A stretch of 64,000 nt of DNA, taken from contig NC_083575.1 of NCBI RefSeq assembly GCF_027579695.1, positions 32,462,382-32,526,381 of the forward strand, given 5' to 3'. The position numbers were made by a program, and so were the translations under genes. Shown here piece after piece: positions 1 to 9,453 of the stretch; positions within the stretch are counted from its first letter, which is position 1, and every line of letters begins with the position of its first letter. The stretch is from Neoarius graeffei (taxonomy: Eukaryota; Chordata; Actinopteri; Siluriformes; Ariidae). Below the pieces are notes generated by a model. It was given only the letters and a program-made list of their open reading frames with translations, ran no database searches and had not been told where the DNA came from.

Positions 1-265
1 AGGCTTTATCTTGTAGTATCTTGATCCCCAGATCTTTAACCCAGCCACATGTAAAAAGTTGTACACCTTCATGCTCTTCCAAGTTTTCATCTGTTTGTCT
101 GTGTAGAACGATGTCTGCAGCACCAGGTAGTTTGAGATGTTGGGGAAGTCAACGGATGGATAATTTTCCAACTCACAGGAAATATTCTTTACTAGTGTAT
201 AAGGATCTATCCCATTGCAAACAGCAACTTTCTGAAGGTATCTTGACCTTGCACTGGCCTCTAAA
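1..265 (-). pseudogene. Exon fragment of a YqaJ-family (ISL2EU-type) protein
   Basis: The minus strand reads open from 265 to the window edge. It resembles the upstream part of the large fish protein family that carries a YqaJ/lambda-exonuclease domain and sometimes accompanies ISL2EU transposons. Visible blocks are a GIDPYTL segment, then DFPNISNYLVLQTSFYT and the DKQMK-W-KSM run typical of that family. A plausible splice acceptor (pyrimidine-rich, ending CGCAG) lies just upstream at 266-267, so this looks like an internal exon, cut by the window edge. The nuclease domain itself is not in view. A related N-terminal piece occurs at 50168-50305. Whether it is a live host gene or a transposon remnant cannot be told here. 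Family assignment is from remembered motif patterns. Confidence 0.55.
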
Positions 266-427
266 CTGCGAAAATAATTGAAGATGGTTTCACTCACTCT
301 TAGTATAACAGCAGCCAAATTGATTTACCTGACCACCACTTCATTCACCAGAAGTGAACTCACAAGCAAAAGTCACGTGACTGAATACAACCTACATACC
401 ACCTTTACTTAATCAGGTGTACTAAGG

Positions 428-668
428 CAGGGGTGGGCAAACTTTTTGGCTCAGGGGCCACACTGACTTTTGAAATTTGCCAGGCGGGCCGGGCCAACAC
501 CAAATTCATACATATTGAACATAAACCGGAAAAGCTTTAGTGTTATTGTAAGGCCTTCACTGACAGAGACCCAAATGCAGATTGACATTTATTTTAGTTC
601 TCAGTCAACAAAGACAGAGCAGTAAAATGCTTGCAGTTCAATAGATTGGCACTGGACCCATCCAGAAA

Positions 669-703
<35 letters not shown>

Positions 704-1825
704 ACAGTAAGAAAAGTAGCACACTTAATTCTTAAATTACATCTTTGAGCTGCCAGGATGAGTAGGACGCCAGTGTATTTGTATATTTGTATCATTTTAT
801 ACATACAACTAAATTGTATATCATTAAATTGAACTAAATTACATATCGGTACATATCATTTTTGTACATTTCACTGAACTCGTAGATTTACACCTGAGTG
901 TTTTTTTTTTTAACCATCCACTTCCAGCCTGCCAGTACAACCAACCACCATTAGTAGGAGAGGCACCACACCATTCCAAAATGTTTGCAGTTCAACAGTT
1001 TGGGTACCACACCATGCCAACATGTTTGCAGTTCAGTGGTTTGGCACTGGATCCATCCAGCCCACAAAATCAGACAAAACAGCTCAAGAAAGCAAAAAAC
1101 TCCAAACTGGTTTTCAGGTTCAAAGTCACTCACTGAAATATTTCCAGTCCTCAAAAAATCAAAACACAGGTTCCAAACAGGTTTTCATATTCCAAAAGGC
1201 CACTCATAGATCAGAATAACCTCCACAGGCAAAAGTCCAGGAACAGATATAAGCAGAAGCAAGGTCAGCTGCTCATAATACACCTATAATAGCAGACAGG
1301 GACATAAATGAGTTAATACTCACATTCACTCAGCAACCGCTGAGCTGTATTCGTCCGTGCTTGCGCTGACCGGTTGTTAGCATAATTAGCATGCTTGGAG
1401 GAAAAGTGCCGTTTGATGTTATAAAACTGCAACGGTTTCTTTGCAAATAAGGCATACAGCCTTTGATCGGACTTCAGCAAAAAAATATTTAGTTGTCCAT
1501 TCTTTATTGAACACCCTGCACTCACTGTCCACTTTTCTTTTTTTAGGACCACTCACTGTAAAGTTTTATCCTGTGTTCTCGAGATCATCAGTGGCACGGA
1601 CGCCAGAATGACTTCCATGGCACGCGCTGCACCACTCTGCAAATGTAATCTCGCGTGAATACGACTGACTGGAAAGACGGATCTCTAGAACACCTGTCTA
1701 CGTGATAACACTGACGCTTATAGTTTATAGATCTGCTCAATCGTGTTATGATTGTCTTCCGCGGGCCGGATTAAAAACGCCAACGGGCCGGATGTGGCCC
1801 GCGGGCCGTAGTTTGCCCACCTCTG
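428..1825 (-). mobile_element. hAT (Charlie-like) transposon, internally deleted
   Basis: The termini are CAGGGGTGGGCAAACT at the left and its near-perfect complement (15/16) at the right. They are flanked by an 8-bp target duplication, TACTAAGG at 420-427 and CACTAAGG at 1826-1833 (7/8). The CAG start and 8-bp duplication are hAT hallmarks. Only an N-terminal transposase piece remains (1313-1552, minus), so the element is a deletion derivative. A CA microsatellite sits at 673-700. The right end is rich in GGGCCGG/GGCCCGCGGGCC blocks, as in Charlie-type repeats. The insertion lies in one arm of a perfect hairpin. Confidence 0.85.
1313..1552 (-). pseudogene. hAT transposase N-terminal fragment
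   Basis: About 79 residues resemble the start of Charlie/GTF2IRD2/FAM200-type hAT transposases: a lysine-rich start, then the YNIKRHFSSKHANY block that in relatives is YNLKRHYETKHANY. In relatives the preceding CLIC-type cysteines help form a BED-like zinc finger; here that stretch reads YALFAKKPLQF, so the cysteines are lost. The catalytic RNase-H-like domain and hAT dimerisation domain are absent. The fragment reads inward from the right terminus of the host element, as expected for its 5' end. Confidence 0.6.
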
Positions 1826-1826
1826 C

Positions 1827-1860
1827 ACTAAGGTCTTTCTTTTGCAAGAAAGACCTTAGT
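1827..1860. repeat. Perfect hairpin, 15-bp arms, 4-nt loop
   Basis: Arms 1827-1841 and 1846-1860 are exact complements with loop TTGC. If the hAT insertion at 428-1825 is mentally removed, the left arm extends through 418-427 and the arms reach about 18 bp, so the transposon landed inside one arm. No promoter or terminator role is evident. Confidence 0.8.
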
Positions 1861-1863
1861 ACA

Positions 1864-2328
1864 GCAGATAGACCTCAAGTAGGGGTATCTGAAAAACTTA
1901 AGCCCTTCTGAGGATTTATGCCTGTGCTTTGCCCCCCACCTCTGAAATCAAAATTCCGCCCCTGCCTGAATAGATCGCTACCAGTTCTTCTGCTGAAACT
2001 GCATCTTCTCAGCACAAGACTCATGATCAGTGGCTTTGATCCAACTTTGATTTTAAAAAAATAAGTTCTAATTATTGTTCTAAAATAAATGTGAAGACAT
2101 AAATGAGACTCCTATAACTATTTGTTCAGGTCCAAATGCTCCATCATAGGAGGCACAGGAAGGGGTCCTGCAGGTGACCAGCCTCATCCAGCCCCACCCA
2201 AGCCAGTAAACTCAGGGGAAACACTGGTGCTGTAATGTATGTGTGACAAATAAAGGCTTCTAATTCAATAAATCCAAATCAGGAAATGTTCTGTAACCAT
2301 GTGATTTTTTTTTCTGCCAACAAAATTG
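1864..2328. other. Non-coding stretch, no feature seen
   Basis: AT-rich sequence with no credible exon, RNA gene or terminal repeat. A short C-rich patch near 1925-1965 and a CAGG-rich patch near 2155-2220 are unclassified. Confidence 0.5.
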
Positions 2329-2374
2329 ACTACTTTCACATTACCCATAATGCTTTGCACCTTGGGGGGGGTAA
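2329..2374 (+). repeat. Left arm of a 45-bp inverted repeat pair
   Basis: This segment (ATTGACTACTTTCAC, then CCCATAATGCTTTGCACC, then a G run and TAACC) is repeated in inverse orientation at 6709-6755 with only a few differences. The pair encloses a SAP-like exon and a THAP exon that read towards each other, so it may be the terminal repeat of a THAP-bearing DNA transposon. No clear target duplication was found, so this is inference. Confidence 0.6.
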
Positions 2375-2504
2375 CCAAAATACAGACAAACTAAAAATAC
2401 TGCGTTGCACACTGACCGTAATCTTTCAAATTTAAATCTCCCTAAAACCTTCAAAGAAGTGTCAAAACTAACTAATTTTAAGGGAAAATGATGAAAAGCC
2501 CTAT

Positions 2505-3156
2505 AGAGAGAAAGTTCAACACCTGGTCCAGTGGTGTTCAGACAGTAACCTGGTGCTGAACACAACCAAAACAAAGGAGGTCGTTGTGGACTTCAGGAAA
2601 ACCAGGGAAACAACACCTCCCCCCCTACATAAATAGTGAAGAGGTGGAGAGGGTCAACGACATCAAATTTCTCGGACTCCACATCACAAAGGATCTGACA
2701 CAGGCCCTTAAAACCTCACACCTGGTGAAGAAAGCTCAGCAGAGGCTTTTCTTCTTGAGAAAGCTTAAAAAAGCCAAACTTCACTCTCAGCTCAACTTCT
2801 ACAGGAGCAAAATAGACAGCCTGCTCTGTTACTGTGACACAGTTTGGTACACCAGCTGTACTGCAAAGAACCGGAGAGATTTAGAGCAGATAGTTAAGAC
2901 TGCACAGAGGATTGTGGGGACTAAGCTACCAAATCTGTACATAGTTTATGCTAACCATTTATGTAAGAGGGCTAACAACATTATCAAGGACTCAACACAC
3001 CCAGGTCATAAACTGTTTGTCCCCCCTTCCCCATTGGGCAAAAGATACAGGACCATCAGAACATGCACAAGTAGACTGAGGAACAGCTTCTTCCCCAGAG
3101 CTGTAGCCTCCATTTACCCCCCCACACACACACACAAGTTGCTGCTAATGCACTGA
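2505..3156 (+). pseudogene. L2/CR1-clade LINE reverse transcriptase C-terminus
   Basis: The reading begins in the NLVLNTTKTKEVVVDFRK block, shifts frame near a C run at about 2620, then runs open to the stop at 3154-3156. Later blocks are KFLGLHI, VKKAQQRLFFLRKLKKA, DTVWYTSCTAKNRRDLEQIVKTAQRI and a final RLRNSFFPRAV. This is the distal part of the RT protein of fish L2/Maui-type LINEs. The RT catalytic YADD core lies upstream and is missing, so the copy is 5'-truncated. It lies inside the 2329/6755 inverted repeat, presumably as a later insertion. Confidence 0.85.
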
Positions 3157-3415
3157 TCACTTTACATTCAGGACTGTAAATACAATTATTACAATCTGTG
3201 CAATATCTGCTGACACTGCACTTTATTTTACTGACTTGATCACTTTACACACAGGAACGTAAATACACCTATTACACTTGTGCAATATCTGCCGACACTG
3301 CAATTCCCCCACTTACTTCGTCTTGCATTTTATTTATATTCTTTTTTTACTGCTGCTGTTTTATCTGAGTGCTACCAAACTAAAGTTTCATTGTATAACT
3401 ACAATGGCGAAGTCT
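3157..3415 (+). mobile_element. 3' untranslated tail of the L2-type LINE
   Basis: Downstream of the stop codon two related repeats of about 80 bp (GATCACTTTACA, CTGTAAATACA, GTGCAATATCTGC, GACACTGCA) precede AAAGTTTCATTGTATAACTACAATGGC. The last block is typical of fish L2 3' ends. The exact 3' boundary is uncertain. Confidence 0.65.
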
Positions 3416-3429
3416 TATCTTAAACCAAA

Positions 3430-3760
3430 AGCTTAAAGAAATCTGCAAAGCCTTTTCTGTGGACTTTGAGAAATCAATCAGTAAAAAAGCGCTTGTAAAT
3501 ATCGTATCGAATGCTTTGAACATCTCCACTTTGGGTGACAGTCAGCAGCCTTCTTCGTCTGTCAACACGGGTGTTCAACAATTACTACCTGCAGAAGTTA
3601 AAAGATTGGCAGAAGAGCTTCGAAAGATCTACACTGATCATAGAAGAATCCACAGTGAAATTATTTTTGCTGGGTGCTGGTTACAACGAGAAAGCTGGAA
3701 GAAAATACAAAATGCTTCATGCATGGGAACGCAAGCAAGGAATTCACTCAGTCAAGTAAA
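3430..3760 (+). pseudogene. SAP-like exon fragment, possible second transposon gene
   Basis: The frame is open and coding-like. It begins LKEICKAFSVDFEKSISKKALVNIV, which resembles a SAP DNA-binding fold (leucine-rich helix, short linker, KKALVNIV second helix), then a polar linker and a basic helix AEVKRLAEELRKIY. I do not recognise the full protein. It reads towards the THAP exon at 3833-4386 on the opposite strand, as expected if an element with two convergent genes lost its middle and kept both first exons. SAP-like starts are known in YqaJ-type proteins of fish, which fits the ISL2EU idea but does not prove it. Confidence 0.35.
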
Positions 3761-3832
3761 CATAGCAGAACTGTCAAATTTCTTTAAGTCGATTTTGATT
3801 TCCTTCACTCCGATTTTCTTAGAGCTCATAAG

Positions 3833-4386
3833 CTACCAGATTGCGACAATTTTTGGGCTGTTAGAGGAAGCCGTTAGGACTACAGGGTCAAATACTACAT
3901 TTGATCTACCTACAGAAACACTAAAAGGGGAAGTACATGTAAGCTTACTTATACTGCATCGTTTGCGCTTTGTTTTGGGAGCTGATCCTTTAATAAAGTT
4001 GTCCTTTTCAGTTCTTTGACTTGTCCTTGTTTTTAGGTTTTTGCACTTTTTATGACTAAACACAAAGACAGAGGGGTTGTAGGCTTTGTGACTTGGATCA
4101 TCGGACTTTACTCCACCACTGAAGTGTGCGGAACACAGTTGCGTGTTGTCTGTTGGTGTAAAATTTTGATGGCAAATTCTGTCTAACCATGCTTTTCGAC
4201 GCTTAGTCTCTTTAGGTATTCCAGTGTTTCCCACAGACCAGGTAGCAATTTGTGGTGCTCCACTGTGCCGATGAGGGAATCATGCGCGGTGTTGTCGTGG
4301 CGGTCGGTGGAGTCGGTCATTGGGGTGTATCCAAAGTGTTTACAGCGGGCGGTGTTCAAACACACAGTATTTCTCTTCAGAGTCAC
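3833..4386 (-). pseudogene. THAP-domain exon of a DNA transposon or THAP gene, broken
   Basis: On the minus strand from about 4234 the sequence reads KRRKAWLDRICHQNF-PTDNTQLCSAHF, then DP-x-x-KAYNPSVFVF. These are the central and C-terminal parts of a THAP zinc finger, including the C-x2-H half (CSAH) and the conserved W and P. The N-terminal cysteine half should lie in 4235-4386; NTARCKHFGYTP is a candidate but is in another frame, so a frameshift or insertion breaks the domain near 4235. No DDE catalytic domain follows. THAP domains occur in P-element, Kolobok and ISL2EU transposases and in host THAP proteins. The enclosing inverted repeat favours a transposon remnant. Confidence 0.7.
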
Positions 4387-5013
4387 CTGCTGGGACTATT
4401 TTAAAGCTACAAGAAGCATTTGAGATTATTCAGTTCAATCTAAATTCTTTTAAGTTCTTTAAGAGAAGACAGCTAAAACAATTTTTACCAGAACCCTGCC
4501 TGGTTTCATTCCTCGACCCAACTTTACATTACAGGGCAGGCCATTAATTTGCTGGGCTGATGTTGGTGGAAAACCTGTCTTTTAAATTTATGAAAATTAC
4601 TCACCAAAATTCAAGTTAAAGTTTAGTTTTTACCTTAGTTTTTTGCCTTTTTGGTGGCAATCTTTCAATCATTCTTTAGTTGACATTCAAGGAATAAATT
4701 GCAAAAAACAAGCTGGAGGTTTTTATTTTAAATATTGAACTTAACACTTACCTCAACCAATACTAAAATGAAATAAATAGTATAATGTAACAACAAAATA
4801 ATAATAAAATATCATTAGATGTAAGAAACCACTTAAGGTAACACCAATGCAACTAACAATAATGAAAAAGCATTACCCTAATTGGTGCAAAGCCTGCATG
4901 CCCTATCAGAACATTTAATTCAGCTGCCAGTGTGTGCGCGTATCAGTGATGCAGTGATGGTTTATCTACTTCGCCAATAAAGCTAATAAAGAGGTTTCTT
5001 AAAATATTCAGAT

Positions 5014-6046
5014 TAGAGATGCACCGATTGCAATTTTTTGGGCCGATTCCGATTTTCCATGGAGTGTGACCTGCCAATACCGATTTTGGCTGATTCCGAT
5101 TTCATTTTTTCAAACCACTTCACAGCACACACAAAGACTATTTTCTTTTTATCTTTTCTTTAATAGAACATTCTGCCAGATTTTCAGTAATAAATTTTCA
5201 ACACCTCAAAGGTTGAAAACAAACAAACAAAAGACATTGCTCTTTGTAAAATCTTTCTTCATGTTTGGTATTAATATATTAATTCCTGAAATAGGAAATT
5301 CACACAAACATTTTTTCTTTTCCCATCCAATATCTGGCACAAAAACAACTTCCCCCTCATACATATTATTTGCCTACTGCTATGGAACACACTTTCATAA
5401 GCCTGTTTAGATCTGAAAACTTATGCCTTATGGAACAACCCATTTCTTCATTCAGTATCAAAATACAAAAATAATTTCCAGTCATACTTATACCATAGCC
5501 ATTCTATCATCTTTGTCAAATGTGTATTTGTAGAGTAATTTCCAATGGAATCAAGTGCAACCAAGGTTGTAAAACAAACAAACAGACATTTTTTTCTGTC
5601 TCTCTTTGTATAAATCTAACTAGATGTTTGGTAATAGGCTAACGTATTAATTCCTGTAATGGGAAATTCACACAACCACAAACATTTTCTTCTTTTCACA
5701 TTCAATATCTGGTACAAAAAAAAAAAATCACTATATTTGGGTATATAATATATCCAAATATAGTGATTTTTTTTTTTTTTGTTAACGGTGCGCGCGCTGG
5801 AGCTCGTTAGGCGCGCAGGGCTGACGCTGTTCTGCGCATGCACAACACAATCAGACTAGAAAGCATGTTCAAGCTGCCAGTGTAGCTGCAGTCTTTTTAG
5901 TTGCGAATTGCGAGTATTTCCACTTTCATCTCTATGTGATACACAAGTTTTGATCAGCAGAAAATCAGCATATTTTACTTCTGACCGGCCGGTCATGTGA
6001 AAATCGGCCAATTCCGATCGACAGCCGGTCAATCGGTGCATCTCTG
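5014..6046. mobile_element. Non-autonomous hAT element, 1033 bp
   Basis: The termini TAGAGATGCACCGATTG and CAATCGGTGCATCTCTG are inverted repeats (16/17). They are flanked by a perfect 8-bp duplication ATTCAGAT at 5006-5013 and 6047-6054. No transposase is recognisable. Repeated CCGATT/ATTCCGAT motifs lie near both ends (subterminal repeats). Two internal segments, about 5217-5345 and 5575-5715, are similar, indicating an internal duplication. Confidence 0.88.
5715..5780. repeat. Hairpin with 25-bp arms inside the hAT element
   Basis: An A run followed by TCACTATATTTGG (5728-5740) is mirrored by CCAAATATAGTGA and a T run (5753-5780), with a 12-nt AT-rich loop. It lies wholly inside the element at 5014-6046. 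Confidence 0.8.
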
Positions 6047-6562
6047 ATTCAGATTTTATGCTTCAGATAGCATCAACTAGGCATCCCCGCGAGTATAACA
6101 TTTTATTTAGGCTAGTGGGAAATCCTTATTTATTGTGAATGTCAAGCCATTATTAATAACTTGCATGAATGCTGAAGCGGGATAATGCAATAAGGCAGGT
6201 TCCTCGCATCAAGCTGCTACTGTCTGCATCAAAACTGGTTTATAGCCTGACTCAGGGATGTCCGTTTCCTGTAAGCCAAGAAGGCTATGATAAAGCTCAT
6301 CACGAGCACGACGTAGGCTACCTTTTAAAATAAGCAGTCAGAGGCGAATCAGGAAGGCTGCGTTATTTTTAATTAGCCTAACAGGCCTACTTGCAGTCCG
6401 GGTACACGCCTCTCCGTCTCTCTCTCTGTGTACACGCCTCTCCGTCTCTGTGTGCGCACGCGCATGAACGGGAAGAGAGAGCACTATGAATGAACGGAAC
6501 GATACGCAACGGAATTTTTTTTTTTTCAAAATCGCGAGTCTGATTGTGTGGCGCTAGGAATC

Positions 6563-6589
6563 CATTGTGTGGCGCTGCGCCACACAATG
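6563..6589. repeat. GC-rich 13-bp-arm hairpin
   Basis: CATTGTGTGGCGC and its exact complement are separated by one T. A second GTGTGGCGC copy lies just upstream. It sits in the outer part of the candidate THAP transposon, near the inverted repeat at 6709-6755. Confidence 0.6.
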
Positions 6590-6708
6590 CTCTATGTATG
6601 GGAAACCCTGTATTCTATAAAACTTTAAATCAGGAAAAGTCGTTTTCCCCATGTGAATTTGAAGAAATGACTGCGGTTATCTGACTTCGTAAACAAATAT
6701 AGCGCCTG

Positions 6709-6755
6709 GTTAACCCCCAAGGTGCAAAGCATTATGGGTACGTGAAAGTAGTCAA
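6709..6755 (-). repeat. Right arm of the 45-bp inverted repeat pair
   Basis: GGTTAACCCCCAAGGTGC, then AAAGCATTATGGGTA, then GTGAAAGTAGTCAAT is the inverse of 2329-2374. It is a candidate right terminal repeat of the THAP-bearing element. TTAA occurs inside the arm, but no matching flank duplication is visible. Confidence 0.6.
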
Positions 6756-6967
6756 TACCCGAATCAAAAGACTTCACTTTTATAAAGTTTAAATCTCACT
6801 GGGCTAGATTACACATTCGCAGTACTGACACAGATACTAGTTAAGCCAGTATCTCTCTGGGCTGTGACAGCTTGCGACAAATTGCGAAAGTCATTCGCGA
6901 GAGAGTTTCAAAAGTGTCTTGAAACATTCGCGGGGCTTCTCAATTTCCTCGCATGAGTCGCAAAGTG

Positions 6968-8289
6968 CACTTAAGAAAGGGGACCGGAGAGTGTGCTCCA
7001 ATTATAGGGGAATCACACTTCTCAGCCTCCCAGGGAAAGTTTACTCCAGGGTACTGGAGAGGAGAATTCGACCGATAGTCGAACCTCGGATCCAGGAGGA
7101 ACAATGCGGTTTTCGTCCTGGTCGCGGAACACTGGACCAGCTCTATACCCTTCATAGGGTGCTCGAGGGTTCATGGGAGTTTGCCCAACCAGTCCACATG
7201 TGCTTTGTGGATCTGGAGAAGGCATTCGACCGTGTCCCCCGTGGTATTCTGTGGGGGGTGCTTCGGGAGTATGGGGTTCGGGGCTCTTTGCTAAGGGCTG
7301 TCCGGTCCCTGTACGAACGGAGCAGGAGTCTGGTTCGCATTGCCGGCAGTAAGTCAGACCTGTTCCCAGTGCATGTTGGACTCCGTCAGGGCTGCCCTTT
7401 GTCACCGGTTCTGTTCATAATTTTTATGGACAGAATTTCTAGGCGCAGCCAGGGGCCGGAAGGAATCCTGTTTGGGAACCACAGGATTTCATCTCTGCTT
7501 TTTGCGGATGATGTTGTCCTGTTGGCTTCTTCAAACCAGGACCTTCAGCATGCACTGGGGCGGTTTGCAGTCGAGTGTGAAGCGGCTGGGATGAGAATCA
7601 GCACCTCCAAGTCCGAGGCCATGGTTCTCGACCGGAAAAGGGTGGCTTGCCCTCTCCAGGTTGGTGGAGAAGTCCTGCCTCAAGTGGAGGAGTTTAAGTA
7701 TCTCGGGATCTTGTTCACGAGTGAGGGAAGGATGGAGCGTGAGATCGACAGGCGGATCGGTGCAGCCTCCGCAGTGATGCGGTCGCTTTACCGGTCCGTC
7801 GTGGTGAAGAAGGAGCTGAGCCAAAAGGCGAAGCTCTCAATTTACCGGTCGATCTACGTTCCGACTCTCACCTATGGTCATGAGCTTTGGGTAATGACAG
7901 AAAGAACAAGATCGCGGATACAAGCGGCTGAAATGAGTTTCCTTCGCAGGGTGGCTGGGCGCTCCCTTAGAGATAGGGTGAGAAGCACAGTCACTCGGGA
8001 GGAGCTCGGAGTAGAGCCGCTGCTCCTCCACATCGAGAGGAACCAGCTGAGGTGGCTCGGGCATCTTTTTCGGATGCCTCCTGGACGCCTCCCTGGGGAG
8101 GTGTTCCAGGCATGTCCCCCCGGGAGGAGGCCCCGGGGAAGACCCAGGACACGCTGGAGGGACTATGTCTCTCGGCTGGCCTGGGAACGCCTCGGTGTTC
8201 TTCCCGAGGAGCTGGCCGAGGTGTCTGGGGAAAGGGAAGTTTGGGCTTCCATGCTTAGACTGCTGCCTCCGCGACCCGGTCCTGGATAA
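6968..8289 (+). CDS. RTE-like LINE reverse transcriptase, partial, open frame
   Basis: About 440 residues with no stop codon. It lacks the 5' endonuclease part (truncation) and starts in the NYRGITLL block. RT blocks follow in order: ERRIRPIVEPRI-EEQCGFRPGRGT, FVDLEKAFDRVPR (first catalytic Asp), GLRQGCPLSPVLF, SLLFADDVVLL (catalytic FADD intact), EFKYLGI. The C-terminal thumb-like region ends RNQLRWLGHLFRMP and an arginine/proline-rich tail. The true start codon is lost; the frame enters from flanking sequence. Such proteins act in ribonucleoprotein particles that copy RNA at a nicked chromosomal site. It is unlikely to be expressed alone because the endonuclease is missing. Confidence 0.85.
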
Positions 8290-8316
8290 GCGGAAGAAGA
8301 CGAGACGAGACGAGAC
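6968..8316 (+). mobile_element. 5'-truncated RTE-like LINE with GACGA tail
   Basis: The insertion is bounded by a perfect 13-bp target duplication GAGTCGCAAAGTG at 6955-6967 and 8317-8329. The 3' untranslated part is only about 27 bp, ending in GACGA pentamers, as in RTE-clade LINEs whose 3' ends are short tandem repeats. The coding part is uninterrupted, so the copy is young. Clade assignment is from RT block pattern and tail type; a Nimb or Rex3 label would need a library search. Confidence 0.85.
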
Positions 8317-8331
8317 GAGTCGCAAAGTGTC

Positions 8332-8600
8332 AAGGTATCTTTAATGTCCCCTGAGGGCAATTCATTTTGCAGCCAGCAGGAAAAAACACACTAACAATAA
8401 ATACAGTCACAATTGAGACATAAACAAAAACATAATGCATAAATAATTAGAACAATAAAAACATTCATCAAGAAGTGTTTAAAAGGACGGTTACAGCAGG
8501 TAAAAATGAGTTTTTGAATCTGTTGGTTCTACAACCTTTTAAAACAAATCTGCATCCGGATGGTAAACGGGGTCTGAGAACGGGGGTGACGCTCCTTCGT
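8332..8600 (-). mobile_element. 3' end of an L2-type LINE (second copy)
   Basis: On the minus strand 8600-8468 encodes RLPSGCRFVLKGCRTN, then RFKNSFLPAV and a stop at 8468-8470, the C-terminus of a fish L2/CR1 RT. The tail ends with TTGCCCTCAGGGGACATTAA and AGATACC, the usual 3' end of this LINE type. The remaining upstream coding sequence is absent. Confidence 0.7.
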
Positions 8601-8741
8601 CGCTGAAATTTTGAACATGTTCAAAAAATTCGTGCAACAAAATTTCTCTCAAAACAGCCGCAAATGCATCGCTGGTGTCGCAAAGCCGTCATGAACCCTT
8701 CTCAAGTCAGTTTCCGTGAGACAGGAAGTGCAAGTGTATGG

Positions 8742-8915
8742 GTAGTATCTCACTGAGCTGTGACAGCCTGCGACTAGTTGGAGACACAATTGCGATAAAA
8801 TATGCGAATATCAATTCAGTGTGATTCCAAGAGAAAATTGTTGCTAATTCGCATATTTTATCGCAATTGTTGTCTCCAACTAGTCGCAGGCTGTCGCAGC
8901 CCAGTGAGATACTAC
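8742..8915. repeat. Foldback element with about 67-bp arms
   Basis: The left arm (GTAGTATCTCACTGAGCTGT, then GACAGCCTGCGACTAG) is matched by the right arm with about two or three mismatches. The central loop is about 35 nt. The outer sequence resembles AGTATCTCTCTGGGCTGTGA near 6852, so this may be one end of a longer family whose other end was separated by the LINE insertions at 6968-8600. Confidence 0.75.
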
Positions 8916-9453
8916 TCCAAGTAATGACCGTTGTCATAGCAATGTGATTACTGCCATCTAAAAAGACTGTTTTCTGAGTGAATAAAAACAAAAAGCATGT
9001 CACATAAAATACAAGAAATTTTTTTTTGAGAGGGGAAAGAAACCCACTGCAAGTAGCTAGCAATATAGCATTTATACAGTGGCGTGCAAAAGTTTGGGCA
9101 CCCTTACTGAAAATGTCTGTTACTGTGAATACTTAAGTGAGCAGAAGATGAACTGATCACCAAAAGGCATAAAGGTAAAGACAACATTTCTTTTCAGCAT
9201 TTTCTGCAAGATTTGTGTATTATTTTTGTTTTGTACAATTGGAGAGTGAAAAAAAGAAAAGAAACACCATGCAAAAGTTTGGGCACCCCAATACATTTGA
9301 GTTCTCAGGTAACTTTTACCAAGGTTCCAGACCTTAATTAGCTTATTGAGCTGTGGCTTGTTCAAATTTTTCGTTAGGAAAGGTCAGATGATGCAGATTT
9401 CAAAGCTGTATAAAATCTCTGACTCCTCAAACTTGTCCCTAAAATCAACAGCC

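Noticed and set aside
3459-4019. Single 186-codon plus-strand gene
   Set aside because: Only the first part (to about 3760) looks coding; the rest is antisense to the THAP exon.
5066-5410. Phe-rich open frame
   Set aside because: Lies in AT-rich interior of a hAT element between its terminal repeats; no motif.
7022-8360. Several minus-strand open frames over the RTE-like LINE
   Set aside because: Shadows of the real plus-strand RT; no domain content.
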